Positions 1 to 9,408 of a stretch of 64,000 nucleotides of DNA are shown in pieces. The stretch is taken from NCBI RefSeq assembly GCF_003028575.1, contig NZ_PYUD01000002.1:1-64000 (forward strand), written 5' to 3'. The position numbers and the translations under genes are program-made. The DNA comes from Halomonas urumqiensis (GTDB lineage: Bacteria; Pseudomonadota; Gammaproteobacteria; Pseudomonadales; Halomonadaceae). Positions within the stretch are counted from its first letter, which is position 1. The number at the start of each line of letters is the position of its first letter. The notes under the pieces are model-generated. The model had not been told where the DNA came from. It searched no databases and saw nothing but the letters and a program-made list of their open reading frames with translations.

Positions 1-208
1 AAAAGCGTTCAACCCGAAGGTTGAGGCTTTGACGAGTCGCTTGCCTTGATGGTTCGTGTGACTGGTCACCGACCCATCGACAAGCGCCCACATGAATTAC
101 CTGATCGATTGTTAAAGAGCGGCTCCGGGCTCGATGATTTGAGCGGAGCGTCTCGCTTGCCGTCGTGGCCTGCCGTGTTGCGGCGGCCTCGCCAGCGCCC
201 TGCGAGGA
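1..208 (-). other. 5' leader of an rRNA operon (16S lies beyond the window)
   Basis: Read on the minus strand, this is an rrn leader transcribed out of the left edge of the window. It carries a boxA antitermination element and follows a strong promoter. The 16S start motif itself is not present, so only leader is included. The long pairing-prone stretch near position 1-40 is typical of rrn leader processing stems. The identification rests on boxA plus the promoter; I cannot see the rRNA. Confidence 0.85.
110..120 (-). promoter_or_regulatory. boxA antitermination element
   Basis: The minus strand reads GCTCTTTAACA, matching the rrn boxA consensus TGCTCTTTAACA bound by NusB/S10 to make RNA polymerase resistant to termination. 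It sits about 90 nt after the predicted start of transcription, the normal place in an rrn leader. Confidence 0.88.
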
Positions 209-214
209 AGGCGT

Positions 215-242
215 ATTCTACGTGATCGGCGTGGCGTGTCAA
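215..242 (-). promoter_or_regulatory. rRNA operon promoter (sigma-70)
   Basis: On the minus strand a perfect -35 TTGACA (237-242) is followed after 16 bp by -10 TAGAAT (215-220). The 16-bp spacing is typical of rrn P1 promoters. Transcription would start near 208 and run into the boxA leader. The rest of the gap up to the tyrS stop (243-475) holds no gene I can support. Confidence 0.82.
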
Positions 243-475
243 GCGCCATGTTTCGCCGGGGTGATGCCTCACCCAGGAAATGCCGATGGCACCTAAACAC
301 TAGTACTATCAATCACTTCCTTCACTTACCACCGCCTGCAACGTTGCCCGTCGCCGGCAGCGGATGCGTACTTTACGGGTTTGATGGTGACCATGCAATA
401 CCCTGCGTCAGAAAAATGTCACGCCGATGTCATCGCCGTGTCGTTGAGCGCATGGCTTGAGGTGCTCACGACAAT

Positions 476-1675
476 TCAGTCGAGAGTTACCCGTGCATAG
501 CGCTTCTTGCCGGCCTGGATGACGTAACTCAGGCCGGTGTCGAGCATGTGGTCACGTTGAACCACTTCACCATCTACCTTTACCCGACCATTGCCGAGCA
601 TATCCTTGGCCTGGGCACTGTTGTTGGCAAGGCCCGAGCGGTTGAGAACCGCGGCGATCGGCGCCTGGGCACTCCCTTCGAAGTCGACACGGACCTCAGG
701 CAGGTCTTCGGGCAACTCGCCATCGGCCAGCTGGTTGCCGGCCGAGCGGTGGGCGTTGGCCGCTGCTTCCTCACCGTGATATCGAGCAATCAGTTCGCGG
801 GCCAGTACCATCTTGATGTCGCGTGGGTTGGCGCCCTGTTCGGCCTCATGCTTGAGCGTCTCGATCTCTTCGTTGGCCTTCAGCGAGAGCAATTCGAAGT
901 AGCGCCACATCAGGCTGTCAGGCATCGATACCAGCTTGTTGAACATTGCACCGGGGGCTTCGTCGACGCCAACATAGTTACCCAGCGACTTGGACATCTT
1001 CTGCACACCATCCAAGCCTTCCAGTAGCGGCATCGTCATCACCACCTGCGGCGCCATGCCGAAGTGTTTCTGAACTTCACGCCCCATCAGCAAGTTGAAT
1101 TTCTGGTCGGTTCCACCCAGCTCGACATCCGCTTCGAGGGCTACCGAGTCATAGCCCTGCACAAGGGGGTAGAGGAATTCGTGGATGGAGATCGGCTGGC
1201 CGGAGGCATAGCGCTTGTCGAAGTCATCACGCTCGAGCATCCGTGCCACGGTACTCTGCCCGGCCAGTTCAATCATGTCGGCGGCCGACATCTTGGAGAA
1301 CCACTCGGCATTGAAGCGCACCTCGGTCTTGTCGGGATCGAGGATCTTGAATACCTGCTCTTTATACGTCTGGGCGTTGACACGCACCTGGTCTTCGGTA
1401 AGCGGCTTGCGAGTGACGTTCTTGCCAGTGGGATCGCCAATTCGCCCGGTGAAGTCGCCGATCAGGAAAATCACCTCGTGACCGAGATCCTGGAACTGGC
1501 GCATCTTGGTCAACAGCACGCTGTGGCCCAGATGTAGATCCGGCGCCGTCGGGTCGAAGCCGGCCTTGATACGCAGCTTGCGACCGGAATGGAGCTTTTT
1601 GATCAGCTCATCCTCCAGCAGAATCTCATGAGTGCCACGCTTCAGTAGCGCCAGCGCACGTTCCACATCGGTCAT
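476..1675 (-). CDS. tyrS: Tyrosyl-tRNA synthetase
   Basis: Charges tRNA-Tyr with tyrosine in the cytoplasm. The 399-residue product has the class I signatures HLGH (residues 48-51) and KMSKS (near 230), and a C-terminal S4 RNA-binding domain (GNGRVKVDG region). Length and motifs fit the TyrZ-like subgroup common in pseudomonads and halomonads. I chose ATG at 1675 rather than an upstream in-frame start because a GGAGAGAAGG ribosome site sits just before it and the family begins [14 protein letters not shown]. It is divergent from anmK and lies next to the rRNA operon, as in Pseudomonas. Confidence 0.96.
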   Translation of the reverse strand: MTDVERALALLKRGTHEILLEDELIKKLHSGRKLRIKAGFDPTAPDLHLGHSVLLTKMRQFQDLGHEVIFLIGDFTGRIGDPTGKNVTRKPLTEDQVRVNAQTYKEQVFKILDPDKTEVRFNAEWFSKMSAADMIELAGQSTVARMLERDDFDKRYASGQPISIHEFLYPLVQGYDSVALEADVELGGTDQKFNLLMGREVQKHFGMAPQVVMTMPLLEGLDGVQKMSKSLGNYVGVDEAPGAMFNKLVSMPDSLMWRYFELLSLKANEEIETLKHEAEQGANPRDIKMVLARELIARYHGEEAAANAHRSAGNQLADGELPEDLPEVRVDFEGSAQAPIAAVLNRSGLANNSAQAKDMLGNGRVKVDGEVVQRDHMLDTGLSYVIQAGKKRYARVTLD

Positions 1676-1803
1676 CGTTGCCTTCTCTCCACACAAAACG
1701 GTCAAACAAGCCTGGGTGACAGTAAAACAGCTTGACGAATGGGCGCGATGTTAGCATGACTTGTCCACCGGAGTTGAGCACACCACCCGAGGAAGCCACG
1801 TAG

Positions 1804-2934
1804 ATGCCACGATTCATCGGCCTGATGTCAGGTACCAGCCTGGACAGTATCGACGCCGCCCTGGTGGATATCGAAGCCACCGGAACGCCGCAACTGCTCG
1901 CCACCCATGCCGAGCCGATCGACGACGGCCTGCACCATCGGCTGCTGGCACTATGCCATGCCGAACGAGTGGCCTTCAGCGAACTCGCCGCCGCCGAAGA
2001 CGGGTTTTGCCGCCTGCAGGCACGAGCCGTCACGACCCTGCTGACGACAAGCGCCATATCGCCCAGTGATATCGTCGCCATTGGCAGTCATGGCCAGACC
2101 ATCGAACATGCACCGGATGGCCACTCGGGTGGCCCGCGCTATACCCTGCAACTCGACAACCCGAGCCTGCTCGCCGAATTGACCGGTTGCCGGGTGGTCG
2201 CGGATTTTCGCCGTCGCGACCTGGCAGCCGGTGGCCAGGCCGCGCCACTCGCCCCCGCCTTTCATGAAGCCCTGTTCCGCGCCCCGGATGAATGGCGCCT
2301 GGCACTCAATCTCGGCGGTTTCGCCAACCTCACCTTGCTACCTCCCGCAGGGGACCCTCGCGGACCATTGGGTTTCGATACCGGCCCTGCCAATGCGCTG
2401 CTGGACGCCTGGCATGCACGGCATCGCCACGCACGCTTCGACAGCAATGGCACCTGGGCGGCATCCGGTGAGGTCGACGCTGAACTGCTGGGAAGGCTGC
2501 TCAAGGAGCCCTTCTTTCATCGGCCGCCACCGCGCAGCACCGGCCGCGAACTGTTCCACCTCGAATGGCTACAACATCACTTGAGTGGCCGTGAAGCACC
2601 ACAAGACGTGCAAGCGACACTTTCCGAGCTGACCGCGGCAAGCGTGGCCATGGGCATCGAGATGGCGCGCGAAATGTTGAGTGCCCCGCCTGCCACCATG
2701 CTGGTTCCATGCGGGGGTGGCGCACACAACGGCGATCTGCTGGCTCGGCTGGCCCGCCGCCTGCCCGAGACACCACTAGTGGCCAGTGCCGACTGGGGCT
2801 GGCCCGCCGATTGGCTGGAGGCGGGCGCTTTCGCCTGGCTTGCCTGGCAGAGAATGGCCGAACGACCCGGCAACCTGCCCTCGGTTACCGGAGCGGCTGG
2901 CACTAGGGTGCTGGGCGGCGTGTATGCGCCTTGA
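1804..2934 (+). CDS. anmK: Anhydro-N-acetylmuramic acid kinase
   Basis: Phosphorylates and opens the 1,6-anhydro ring of anhydroMurNAc released by lytic transglycosylases, returning cell-wall sugar to metabolism. The 376-residue protein has the ATP-binding signature MSGTSLDSIDA (residues 8-18), the GSHGQT motif and a GFDTGPAN motif, all typical of AnmK. A GAGGAAG ribosome site precedes the ATG. It is divergent from tyrS, an arrangement also seen in pseudomonads. Confidence 0.96.
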   Translation: MPRFIGLMSGTSLDSIDAALVDIEATGTPQLLATHAEPIDDGLHHRLLALCHAERVAFSELAAAEDGFCRLQARAVTTLLTTSAISPSDIVAIGSHGQTIEHAPDGHSGGPRYTLQLDNPSLLAELTGCRVVADFRRRDLAAGGQAAPLAPAFHEALFRAPDEWRLALNLGGFANLTLLPPAGDPRGPLGFDTGPANALLDAWHARHRHARFDSNGTWAASGEVDAELLGRLLKEPFFHRPPPRSTGRELFHLEWLQHHLSGREAPQDVQATLSELTAASVAMGIEMAREMLSAPPATMLVPCGGGAHNGDLLARLARRLPETPLVASADWGWPADWLEAGAFAWLAWQRMAERPGNLPSVTGAAGTRVLGGVYAP

Positions 2935-2954
2935 ATCATCTCGGCACGATGCGA

Positions 2955-4097
2955 TCAGAAATCATCTTCGCTACGCAGTGAAAAGCGGTTGGCCGCATCA
3001 CGCGCCTGGGACATGCCTTCACTGCTTTCGTCGCCATACTTGATCATCATGCGCAGGTCGTTGGCGGAATCGGCGTGCACCAGCGCCACTTCTTCACTGA
3101 TCTTGCCTAGCTTGAACAGCTCATAAAGCGCCTGATCGAACGTCTGCATGCCCAATTCCCGCGAACGCGCCATGATGTTCTTTATCTCGCCGACATCACC
3201 CTTGCGTACCAGGTCACCGATCAGCGGGGATTTCAGCATGATCTCGATGGCCGGGCAGCGTCCGCCATCCACGGTCGGCAGTAACTGCTGGGCGACGATC
3301 GCCCGCAGGTTGAGAGACAGGTCAAGCCATATCTGCTCATGCCGCTCATGGGGAAAGAAGTGGATAATGCGATCCAGTGCCTGGTTGGCATTGTTGGCGT
3401 GCAGGGTCGCAAGGCACAGGTGGCCGGTCTCGGCAAAGGTCAGCGCGTGCTCCATCGTCTCCCGGGTGCGAATCTCGCCGATCAGGATCACATCCGGGGC
3501 CTGACGCAGGGTGTTCTTCAGGGCCACCTCGAACGACTCGGTGTCGATGCCCACCTCACGCTGGTTGATGATCGCCTTGATATGCGGATGAACGTACTCG
3601 ATCGGGTCCTCGACGCTGATGATGTGGCCCCCCACGGTCTCGTTACGCTGCTGGATCATCGAGGCCAGGGTGGTCGACTTGCCGGTACCGGTACCGCCGA
3701 CCACGAACACCAGGCCACGCTTGATGTTGGCAAGCTCACCCAGCACCGTCGGCAGTGACAGCTCCTCGAGGTGAGGTATCTCGAACGCGATGCGGCGAAT
3801 GACCATCGCTGGCTGGTTGCGTTGCTGGAAGGCACTGACCCGGAATCGCCCCTTGCCCTCGATGCTCAGCGCGAAGTTCGCCTCATGTTCGTCGTTGAAA
3901 CGCTGCCTGACACTTTCAGGTAGCGACGCGGCGACCAACTCGTTGACCTGCGCCACTGTCAGCCCCTGATCCCCCATGGGGGTCAGCTTGCCAGCCATCT
4001 TCAGCGTCGGCGGGGCATTCACCGAAATCAACAAGTCCGAGGCCTCCTGCTTGACCATGATATCCAGCAGTTGGTAGAGCCACTCTTTTGCCGTCAT
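2955..4097 (-). CDS. pilU: PilT-dependent retraction accessory ATPase PilU
   Basis: Secretion-superfamily ATPase that assists PilT in retracting type IV pili at the inner-membrane base of the machine. The 380-residue product has the Walker A GGTGTGKST, an Asp box, a Walker B ending GEIRTRE and a His box (HLCLATLHANN). The long C-terminal tail beyond the ATPase core and the MTAKEWLYQLLDIMVKQ start separate it from PilT. It follows pilT by 38 bp on the same strand, so co-transcription is likely. It converges on anmK. Confidence 0.93.
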   Translation of the reverse strand: MTAKEWLYQLLDIMVKQEASDLLISVNAPPTLKMAGKLTPMGDQGLTVAQVNELVAASLPESVRQRFNDEHEANFALSIEGKGRFRVSAFQQRNQPAMVIRRIAFEIPHLEELSLPTVLGELANIKRGLVFVVGGTGTGKSTTLASMIQQRNETVGGHIISVEDPIEYVHPHIKAIINQREVGIDTESFEVALKNTLRQAPDVILIGEIRTRETMEHALTFAETGHLCLATLHANNANQALDRIIHFFPHERHEQIWLDLSLNLRAIVAQQLLPTVDGGRCPAIEIMLKSPLIGDLVRKGDVGEIKNIMARSRELGMQTFDQALYELFKLGKISEEVALVHADSANDLRMMIKYGDESSEGMSQARDAANRFSLRSEDDF

Positions 4098-4135
4098 CTC
4101 GCTGCTCCTGTCCCTGCGTATTCGATCAACATCGT

Positions 4136-5167
4136 TCAGCCAAGCACGCTCTTGGCCTTGGCCTGAGCGTCTTCGCGCGCCACCACGTTTTCCGCCACCA
4201 GCTTGGCGAGCGAAGCGTCCAGGGTCTGCATGCCCAGGTTGCCGCCGGTCTGAATCGCCGAGTAGATCTGCGCTACCTTGTCTTCGCGAATCAGATTACG
4301 CACCGCCGATGTGGCGATCAGAATCTCATGGGCCGCCACTCGGCCACCGCCCTGTCGCTTGAGTAGCGTTTGCGAAATCACCGCCTGCAACGACTCGGAT
4401 AGCATCGAACGCACCATCGACTTCTCCTCCCCCGGGAACACGTCGATGATACGGTCGATGGTCTTGGCGGCCGATGTGGTGTGCAGGGTACCGAACACCA
4501 GATGGCCGGTCTCGGCCGCTGTCAGCGCCAGGCGAATGGTTTCCAGGTCACGCATCTCACCGACCAGAATGACATCCGGGTCCTCGCGCAGCGCACTGCG
4601 CAGGGCAGGGGCGAAACCATGCGTATCCCGATGCACCTCGCGCTGGTTGATCAGGCAGCGCTTGCTGCGGTGCACGAATTCCACCGGATCCTCGATGGTC
4701 AGGATGTGTTCGAAACGGTTGTCGTTGATGTAGTCGATCATCGCCGCAAGGGTGGTGCTCTTGCCCGAGCCGGTCGGGCCGGTCACCAGCACCAGGCCAC
4801 GCGGCAACATCGAAAGCTGGCGAAAGGCATAACCAAGCCCGAGATCCTCGAAGGTCAACACCTCCGAGGGAATGGTACGAAACACCGCCCCCGCGCCACG
4901 CGCGTGGTTGAAGGCGTTGACACGAAAACGCGAGATCCCTGGCACTTCGAAAGAGAAGTCGGTCTCGAGGAATTCTTCGTAGTCGCGCCGCTGGCGATCC
5001 GCCATGATGTCATAGATCAGTTTACGGACTTCGCGATCTTCCATGGCCGGCACATTGAGCCTGCGGATATCGCCGTCGACACGAATCATCGGCGGTAGGC
5101 CCGCCGACAGATGCAGGTCCGAGGCTTTCTGCTTTGCCGAGAACGCCAGCAGTTCGGTAATATCCAT
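4136..5167 (-). CDS. pilT: Type IV pilus retraction ATPase PilT
   Basis: Hexameric ATPase that depolymerises type IV pili, driving twitching and DNA uptake. The 343-residue product begins MDITELLAFSAKQKASDLH and carries Walker A GPTGSGKST, the Asp box (EDPVEFVH), Walker B (VGEMRDLET) and His box (GHLVFGTLHT). The AIRNLIRE-type C-terminal motif needed for retraction is present as AVRNLIRED. It heads the pilT-pilU pair and is divergent from yggS across 63 bp. No pilin genes are in the window. Confidence 0.95.
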   Translation of the reverse strand: MDITELLAFSAKQKASDLHLSAGLPPMIRVDGDIRRLNVPAMEDREVRKLIYDIMADRQRRDYEEFLETDFSFEVPGISRFRVNAFNHARGAGAVFRTIPSEVLTFEDLGLGYAFRQLSMLPRGLVLVTGPTGSGKSTTLAAMIDYINDNRFEHILTIEDPVEFVHRSKRCLINQREVHRDTHGFAPALRSALREDPDVILVGEMRDLETIRLALTAAETGHLVFGTLHTTSAAKTIDRIIDVFPGEEKSMVRSMLSESLQAVISQTLLKRQGGGRVAAHEILIATSAVRNLIREDKVAQIYSAIQTGGNLGMQTLDASLAKLVAENVVAREDAQAKAKSVLG

Positions 5168-5230
5168 GCGTTTTCCCCGCTCCCGAGTTGGTACTTTATC
5201 AGTGGTGACCAGTATGACAGACCTCGAGAC

Positions 5231-5944
5231 ATGACGAGTCAGGCAGATTCCACACTCGCCATTGGCGAGTCATTGGCAGCGGCCCGCCAGCGCCTCACCC
5301 AGGCCCTCGCCGCGGCTGGCAGGCCCGCGGAGAGTGCGCGGTTGCTTGCCGTGAGCAAGACCAAGCCATCCGCGTTGATGCGTGATGCCTGGCATCATGG
5401 CCAACGCGATTTTGGTGAAAACTATGTTCAGGAAGCCCTGGACAAGCAACACCAATTGGCCGACCTCGAAGATATCGTCTGGCATTTCATCGGGCCGCTG
5501 CAATCCAACAAGACCCGCGATGTCGCGGAACACTTCGACTGGGTACATAGCGTAGACCGCGAGAAGATTGCCCGGCGGCTGAACGATCAACGCCCTGCAA
5601 CACTCGACAAGCTGAATATCTGCTTGCAGGTCAACATCAGCAATGAAGTCAGCAAATCGGGGGTAAGTCTCGAGGCCTTGCCTGAGCTTGTCGAGCGGGT
5701 GCTTGAGATGCCCAACCTGTGCCTGCGCGGACTGATGGCGATTCCCGCACCAAGTAGTACGCTGGCCGAGCAGCGCGAGCCATTTGCAAGGCTGAATCAC
5801 ACACTCATGAGCTTGCAGGAACGTTTCCCGGAGGCATCGCTCGACACGCTTTCCATGGGCATGACGTCCGACCTCGAGGCCGCCGTGCTTGAAGGCGCCA
5901 CCCTGGTACGCCTGGGCACCGCGATCTTTGGGGAACGAGACTGA
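5231..5944 (+). CDS. yggS: PLP-binding homeostasis protein (YggS/PROSC family)
   Basis: Single-domain TIM-barrel PLP carrier that buffers pyridoxal phosphate and affects amino- and keto-acid balance. The product has 237 residues. The PLP lysine is Lys43 in AVSKTKP, followed by DFGENYVQEA and WHFIGPLQSNK, family hallmarks, and SMGMTSDLEAAV near the end. I chose ATG 5231 over an upstream in-frame start because the upstream stretch overlaps pilT antisense and lacks family similarity. First gene of the yggS-proC-yggT-metX-metW cluster found in pseudomonads. Confidence 0.94.
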   Translation: MTSQADSTLAIGESLAAARQRLTQALAAAGRPAESARLLAVSKTKPSALMRDAWHHGQRDFGENYVQEALDKQHQLADLEDIVWHFIGPLQSNKTRDVAEHFDWVHSVDREKIARRLNDQRPATLDKLNICLQVNISNEVSKSGVSLEALPELVERVLEMPNLCLRGLMAIPAPSSTLAEQREPFARLNHTLMSLQERFPEASLDTLSMGMTSDLEAAVLEGATLVRLGTAIFGERD

Positions 5945-6012
5945 GGCACGCCCGACCGTATCGCCGGTAACAGTACCGGCCACCATTCGTCGACAGACCA
6001 AGGACAGACCGC

Positions 6013-6837
6013 ATGGCCACCAGAGTCACCTTCATCGGCGCAGGCAACATGGCCGGCGCCATCATCGGCGGAATGATCGAGAAAGGCTTCTCCCCGGACG
6101 CCATCACCGCCACCTCACCCAGCGACGAGTTCCTCGCCCCCCTGCGCGAGCGGCTTGGCATCGCCACTGGAACCGACAACAACGCTGCCATCGAGCAGGC
6201 CGACGTCGTCGTGCTGGCCGTGAAGCCCCAGATCATGCACGACGTCTGCAGTGATCTTCGCGAAGCCGTGCAACGGCGTCGCCCACTGATCATCTCGGTG
6301 GCGGCAGGGCTGCCCGCCGAGACCATCGACCGCTGGCTGGGCGGCAAGCTGCCGGTGGTACGCTGCATGCCCAACACACCGTCGCTGGTGGGAGCAGGCG
6401 CCTCGGGGCTTTACGCAAGCCCGGCGGTTGATGATGCACAGCGCAAGCTTGCCACAGAACTGATGGAGGCCGTCGGCCTGGTGGAATGGGTCGAGGATGA
6501 GGCACTGCTCGACGCGGTGACCGCCGTATCAGGCAGCGCTCCAGCCTATTTCTTCCTGATGTTCGAGGCCATGGAAGAGGCCGGCGTGGCACTGGGCCTG
6601 CCCGCCGATACAGCGCGCCGCCTGGCCATGCAGACCGCCTATGGCGCCGCCAGCATGGCCATGCAGAGCGACCGCGGCCCGGCCGAGCTCAAGCGCAACG
6701 TGATGTCGCCTGGCGGCACTACCGAACGTGCCATCCAGTCGATGGAGGATGCCGGCATGCGTCGCATCGTGCAGGACGCCATGAAGGCGTGCGCGGCGCG
6801 TGCCGCCGAGATGGCCGAGGAGCTCGGCAAGCGCTGA
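6013..6837 (+). CDS. proC: Pyrroline-5-carboxylate reductase
   Basis: Catalyses the NADPH-dependent last step of proline synthesis; proline also matters as an osmolyte precursor in a salt-tolerant host. The 274-residue protein opens with a Rossmann motif (FIGAGNMAGAIIGG), contains VKPQ, the RCMPNTP motif and the helical C-terminal signature AVSGSAPAYFFLM ... SPGGTTERAI. It lies 68 bp after yggS in the same direction. Confidence 0.96.
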   Translation: MATRVTFIGAGNMAGAIIGGMIEKGFSPDAITATSPSDEFLAPLRERLGIATGTDNNAAIEQADVVVLAVKPQIMHDVCSDLREAVQRRRPLIISVAAGLPAETIDRWLGGKLPVVRCMPNTPSLVGAGASGLYASPAVDDAQRKLATELMEAVGLVEWVEDEALLDAVTAVSGSAPAYFFLMFEAMEEAGVALGLPADTARRLAMQTAYGAASMAMQSDRGPAELKRNVMSPGGTTERAIQSMEDAGMRRIVQDAMKACAARAAEMAEELGKR

Positions 6838-6864
6838 ACCTCGCGCCGAGGGCGTATGACCATC

Positions 6865-6913
6865 TTTCACGCTGAGTGATTTTCACGCAGAATTTTACGC
6901 ATTGCGTTCACGC
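6865..6913 (+). repeat. Four copies of a TTYACGC motif between proC and yggT
   Basis: TTTCACGC occurs at 6865-6872 and 6881-6888, TTTTACGC at 6893-6900 and GTTCACGC at 6906-6913, with start-to-start steps of 16, 12 and 13 bp. The 126-bp gap is otherwise unremarkable. The motif may be an operator array or chance; there is no recognised binding protein. Confidence 0.5.
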
Positions 6914-6963
6914 ATGGTTCCGCTCACAGGCACCATGCGCCACCCCGACTCGGAGGAGCCCCC

Positions 6964-7557
6964 ATGGGCAGTCAATTGGGAAGTGCCGGCCTGCTGCTGG
7001 TCAACACCCTGATCAACATCTACCTGTTCCTGCTGATGCTGCGCTTTCTGCTGCAGGCATCACGTGCCGACTACTACAACCCGATCAGCCAGTCGGTGGT
7101 CAAGGTCACCCAACCGGTGGTGCGCCCCTTCCAGAGCTTTCTCGGGCCGGTAATGAACCGCTTCGACCTGGCCACCCTGGCGGCAGGCTTCGTGGTCAAG
7201 GTGATCAGTATCGTGGTGATCCTGCAGGTCGCCGGCTTTGGCATGCCCCCCTTGGTGGGAGTGGCCATCGGCGGGGTTGCCGCCTTGGCCAACGCCATTC
7301 TCAAGATCTACTTCTTCGCGCTGATCGTGATGATCATCTTGAGTTGGGTCGCACCCAACGCCAGCCACCCCGGCGCGCTGCTGGTCATGCAAGTGGTCGA
7401 ACCCATCATGTCGCCGCTGCGCCGGGTGATACCGCCACTGGGCATGATCGACCTGTCGCCCATCGTCGCGTTCATCGGCATCAGCCTGCTGGATGGTATC
7501 GTGGTGGGTTCATTGACCCGCGCCGCCGGCATCTCCGGCGCCCTGATCGGCCTTTGA
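6964..7557 (+). CDS. yggT: YggT-family integral membrane protein
   Basis: Small inner-membrane protein of 197 residues with two YGGT repeats, each a pair of hydrophobic helices. The conserved LRFLLQASRADYYNP stretch lies in the first half and PLRRVIPPLGMIDLSPIVAF in the second. The family is linked by neighbourhood to septum and envelope functions, and E. coli YggT has been tied to osmotic shock tolerance, but the molecular role is not established. It sits between proC and metX exactly as in Pseudomonas. Confidence 0.9.
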   Translation: MGSQLGSAGLLLVNTLINIYLFLLMLRFLLQASRADYYNPISQSVVKVTQPVVRPFQSFLGPVMNRFDLATLAAGFVVKVISIVVILQVAGFGMPPLVGVAIGGVAALANAILKIYFFALIVMIILSWVAPNASHPGALLVMQVVEPIMSPLRRVIPPLGMIDLSPIVAFIGISLLDGIVVGSLTRAAGISGALIGL

Positions 7558-7560
7558 GCA

Positions 7561-7581
7561 CCGCCTCGCAAGGCGAGGCGG
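7561..7581 (+). terminator. Hairpin between yggT and metX
   Basis: CCGCCTCGC (7561-7569) and GCGAGGCGG (7573-7581) form a perfect 9-bp stem with a 3-base loop. No U-tract follows, so it may be a weak terminator, an RNA-stability element or a processing site setting metX expression apart from the genes upstream. Confidence 0.55.
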
Positions 7582-7611
7582 CACCCTGCAATGACTGGAC
7601 ATGAGCGACTG

Positions 7612-8769
7612 ATGCCCGAGCTCCCTTCTGACTCGGTTGGCGTGGTAACGCCCCAGACGGCGCACTTCGACGACCCCCTGGATCTGGCCTGCGGCAAGAC
7701 GCTGCCGGCCTACGATCTCGTCTACGAGACCTACGGCACACTCAATGCCGAACGCTCCAATGCGGTACTGATCTGCCATGCCCTCTCCGGGCACCATCAT
7801 GCCGCAGGCTTCCATTCACAAGATGATCGCAAGCCTGGCTGGTGGGACGCCCATATCGGTCCCGGCAAATCCATCGACACCCGGCACTTTTTCGTCGTCT
7901 CGTTGAATAATCTCGGCGGCTGCCACGGCAGTACCGGACCCATCAGTGACAACCCCGAGACCGGTCGCCAATGGGGCCCCGAATTCCCGATGATGACGGT
8001 CACCGACTGGGTGCACAGCCAGACCCGCCTCGCCGACCGGCTGGGTATCGAGCGCTTCGCTGCGGTGATCGGCGGCAGTCTGGGCGGCATGCAGGCAATG
8101 CAGTGGGCCCTGATGTACCCCGAGCGGGTGGCCAATGTCGCGGTGATCGCCGCCACCCCCAAGCTCTCGGCCCAGAACATCGCCTTCAACGAAGTCGCGC
8201 GTCAGGCGATCCGTTCGGACCCGGATTTCCACGATGGTTGGTACGCCGAGCACCACAAGGTACCCAAGCGCGGTCTGAAGCTGGCACGCATGGTCGGCCA
8301 TATCACCTACCTGTCCGAGGATGCGATGGGTAGCAAGTTTGGCCGCGACTTGCGCAGCGACGACTTCAACTTCGGCTATGACGTGGAATTCCAGGTCGAG
8401 TCCTACCTGCGCTATCAGGGCGATACCTTTTCGACGTCCTTCGATGCCAACACCTATCTGTTGATGACCAAGGTGCTGGACTACTTCGACCCGGCAGCCC
8501 CTCACGGAGGAGACCTGGCGCGCGCCCTGGCACCCGCCGAGTGCCCGTTCCTGGTGGTCAGTTTCACCACCGACTGGCGCTTTCCGCCATCTCGCTCGCG
8601 GGATATCGTCGATGCGCTGATTCGTGCCGGCAAGCGCGTCAGCTTCGCCAATATCGACTCACCACACGGCCATGATGCCTTCCTGATGCCCGACCCCCGC
8701 TACCAGGCGGTATTTGCCGCCTTCATGTCTCGTGTGGCCGCGGATCTCAGCCTGGAGGGTCGCCCATGA
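7612..8769 (+). CDS. metX: Homoserine O-acyltransferase MetX
   Basis: Activates homoserine by acyl transfer, the first committed step of methionine synthesis. Alpha/beta-hydrolase fold of about 385 residues: oxyanion region [12 protein letters not shown], nucleophile elbow GGSLGGMQ, catalytic Asp in [10 protein letters not shown] and His in SPHGHDAF. Pseudomonas relatives use succinyl-CoA, so the acyl donor here cannot be assigned from family alone. An ATG at 7591 is also in frame; I prefer 7612 because the family starts MP..(6-8 residues)..SVGLVTPQ. It overlaps metW by 4 bp. Confidence 0.94.
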   Translation: MPELPSDSVGVVTPQTAHFDDPLDLACGKTLPAYDLVYETYGTLNAERSNAVLICHALSGHHHAAGFHSQDDRKPGWWDAHIGPGKSIDTRHFFVVSLNNLGGCHGSTGPISDNPETGRQWGPEFPMMTVTDWVHSQTRLADRLGIERFAAVIGGSLGGMQAMQWALMYPERVANVAVIAATPKLSAQNIAFNEVARQAIRSDPDFHDGWYAEHHKVPKRGLKLARMVGHITYLSEDAMGSKFGRDLRSDDFNFGYDVEFQVESYLRYQGDTFSTSFDANTYLLMTKVLDYFDPAAPHGGDLARALAPAECPFLVVSFTTDWRFPPSRSRDIVDALIRAGKRVSFANIDSPHGHDAFLMPDPRYQAVFAAFMSRVAADLSLEGRP

Positions 8770-9365
8770 AACGCGCTGACTTCACGCTCATTCATGACTG
8801 GGTGCCCGAAGGGGCACACATTCTCGACCTGGCTTGCGGTGACGGCACCCTGCTTGCTGCCCTTGCCCGCGACAAGCAGGTCACCGGTTATGGCCTGGAG
8901 ATCGACCCGGACGGCATCACCAGTTGTATCGCCCGTGGCGTCAACGTCATCGAGCAGAACCTCGACGAGGGGCTCGCCAACTTCGAGGACAACGCCTGTG
9001 ACATCGTGATCATGACCCAGGCGCTACAGGCCCTGCGCCGGCCCGACCTGATGATGGATGAAATGCTCAGGGTCGCCGGCGAGTGCATCATCACCTTTCC
9101 CAACTTCGCCTACTGGCGGCACCGTGCCTACCTCGGCTTCAAGGGCTATATGCCGGTGTCGAAGTCATTGCCCCACGCCTGGTACGACACGCCGAACATC
9201 CACCTGTCGACGTTCAATGACTTTGAACGACTCTGCAGTGACAAGGGTCTGATCATCGTCGACCGGGCCGTGGGCATCGGTGACCACGAGGGCCACTGGA
9301 CGTCGCGGCTGTGGCCCAACCTGTTTGGCGAGATAGCCATCTTCCGGGTCAGCCGGGGCCAGTGA
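8766..9365 (+). CDS. metW: Methionine biosynthesis protein MetW
   Basis: SAM-methyltransferase-like protein of 199 residues that pairs with MetX in bacteria lacking MetA; it is reported to be needed for full homoserine acyltransferase activity. Visible are the Rossmann motif [15 protein letters not shown] and the family signature [10 protein letters not shown] followed by [13 protein letters not shown]. The ATGA overlap with metX implies translational coupling. Confidence 0.94.
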   Translation: MKRADFTLIHDWVPEGAHILDLACGDGTLLAALARDKQVTGYGLEIDPDGITSCIARGVNVIEQNLDEGLANFEDNACDIVIMTQALQALRRPDLMMDEMLRVAGECIITFPNFAYWRHRAYLGFKGYMPVSKSLPHAWYDTPNIHLSTFNDFERLCSDKGLIIVDRAVGIGDHEGHWTSRLWPNLFGEIAIFRVSRGQ

Positions 9366-9408
9366 CTCCCGAGCAACAACCCGTGGGATAAGACGAGGGA
9401 GGGTAACC

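Noticed and set aside
1741..1765. TTGACG ... TAGCAT promoter for anmK
   Set aside because: Spacing is only 14 bp, too short for a convincing sigma-70 promoter.
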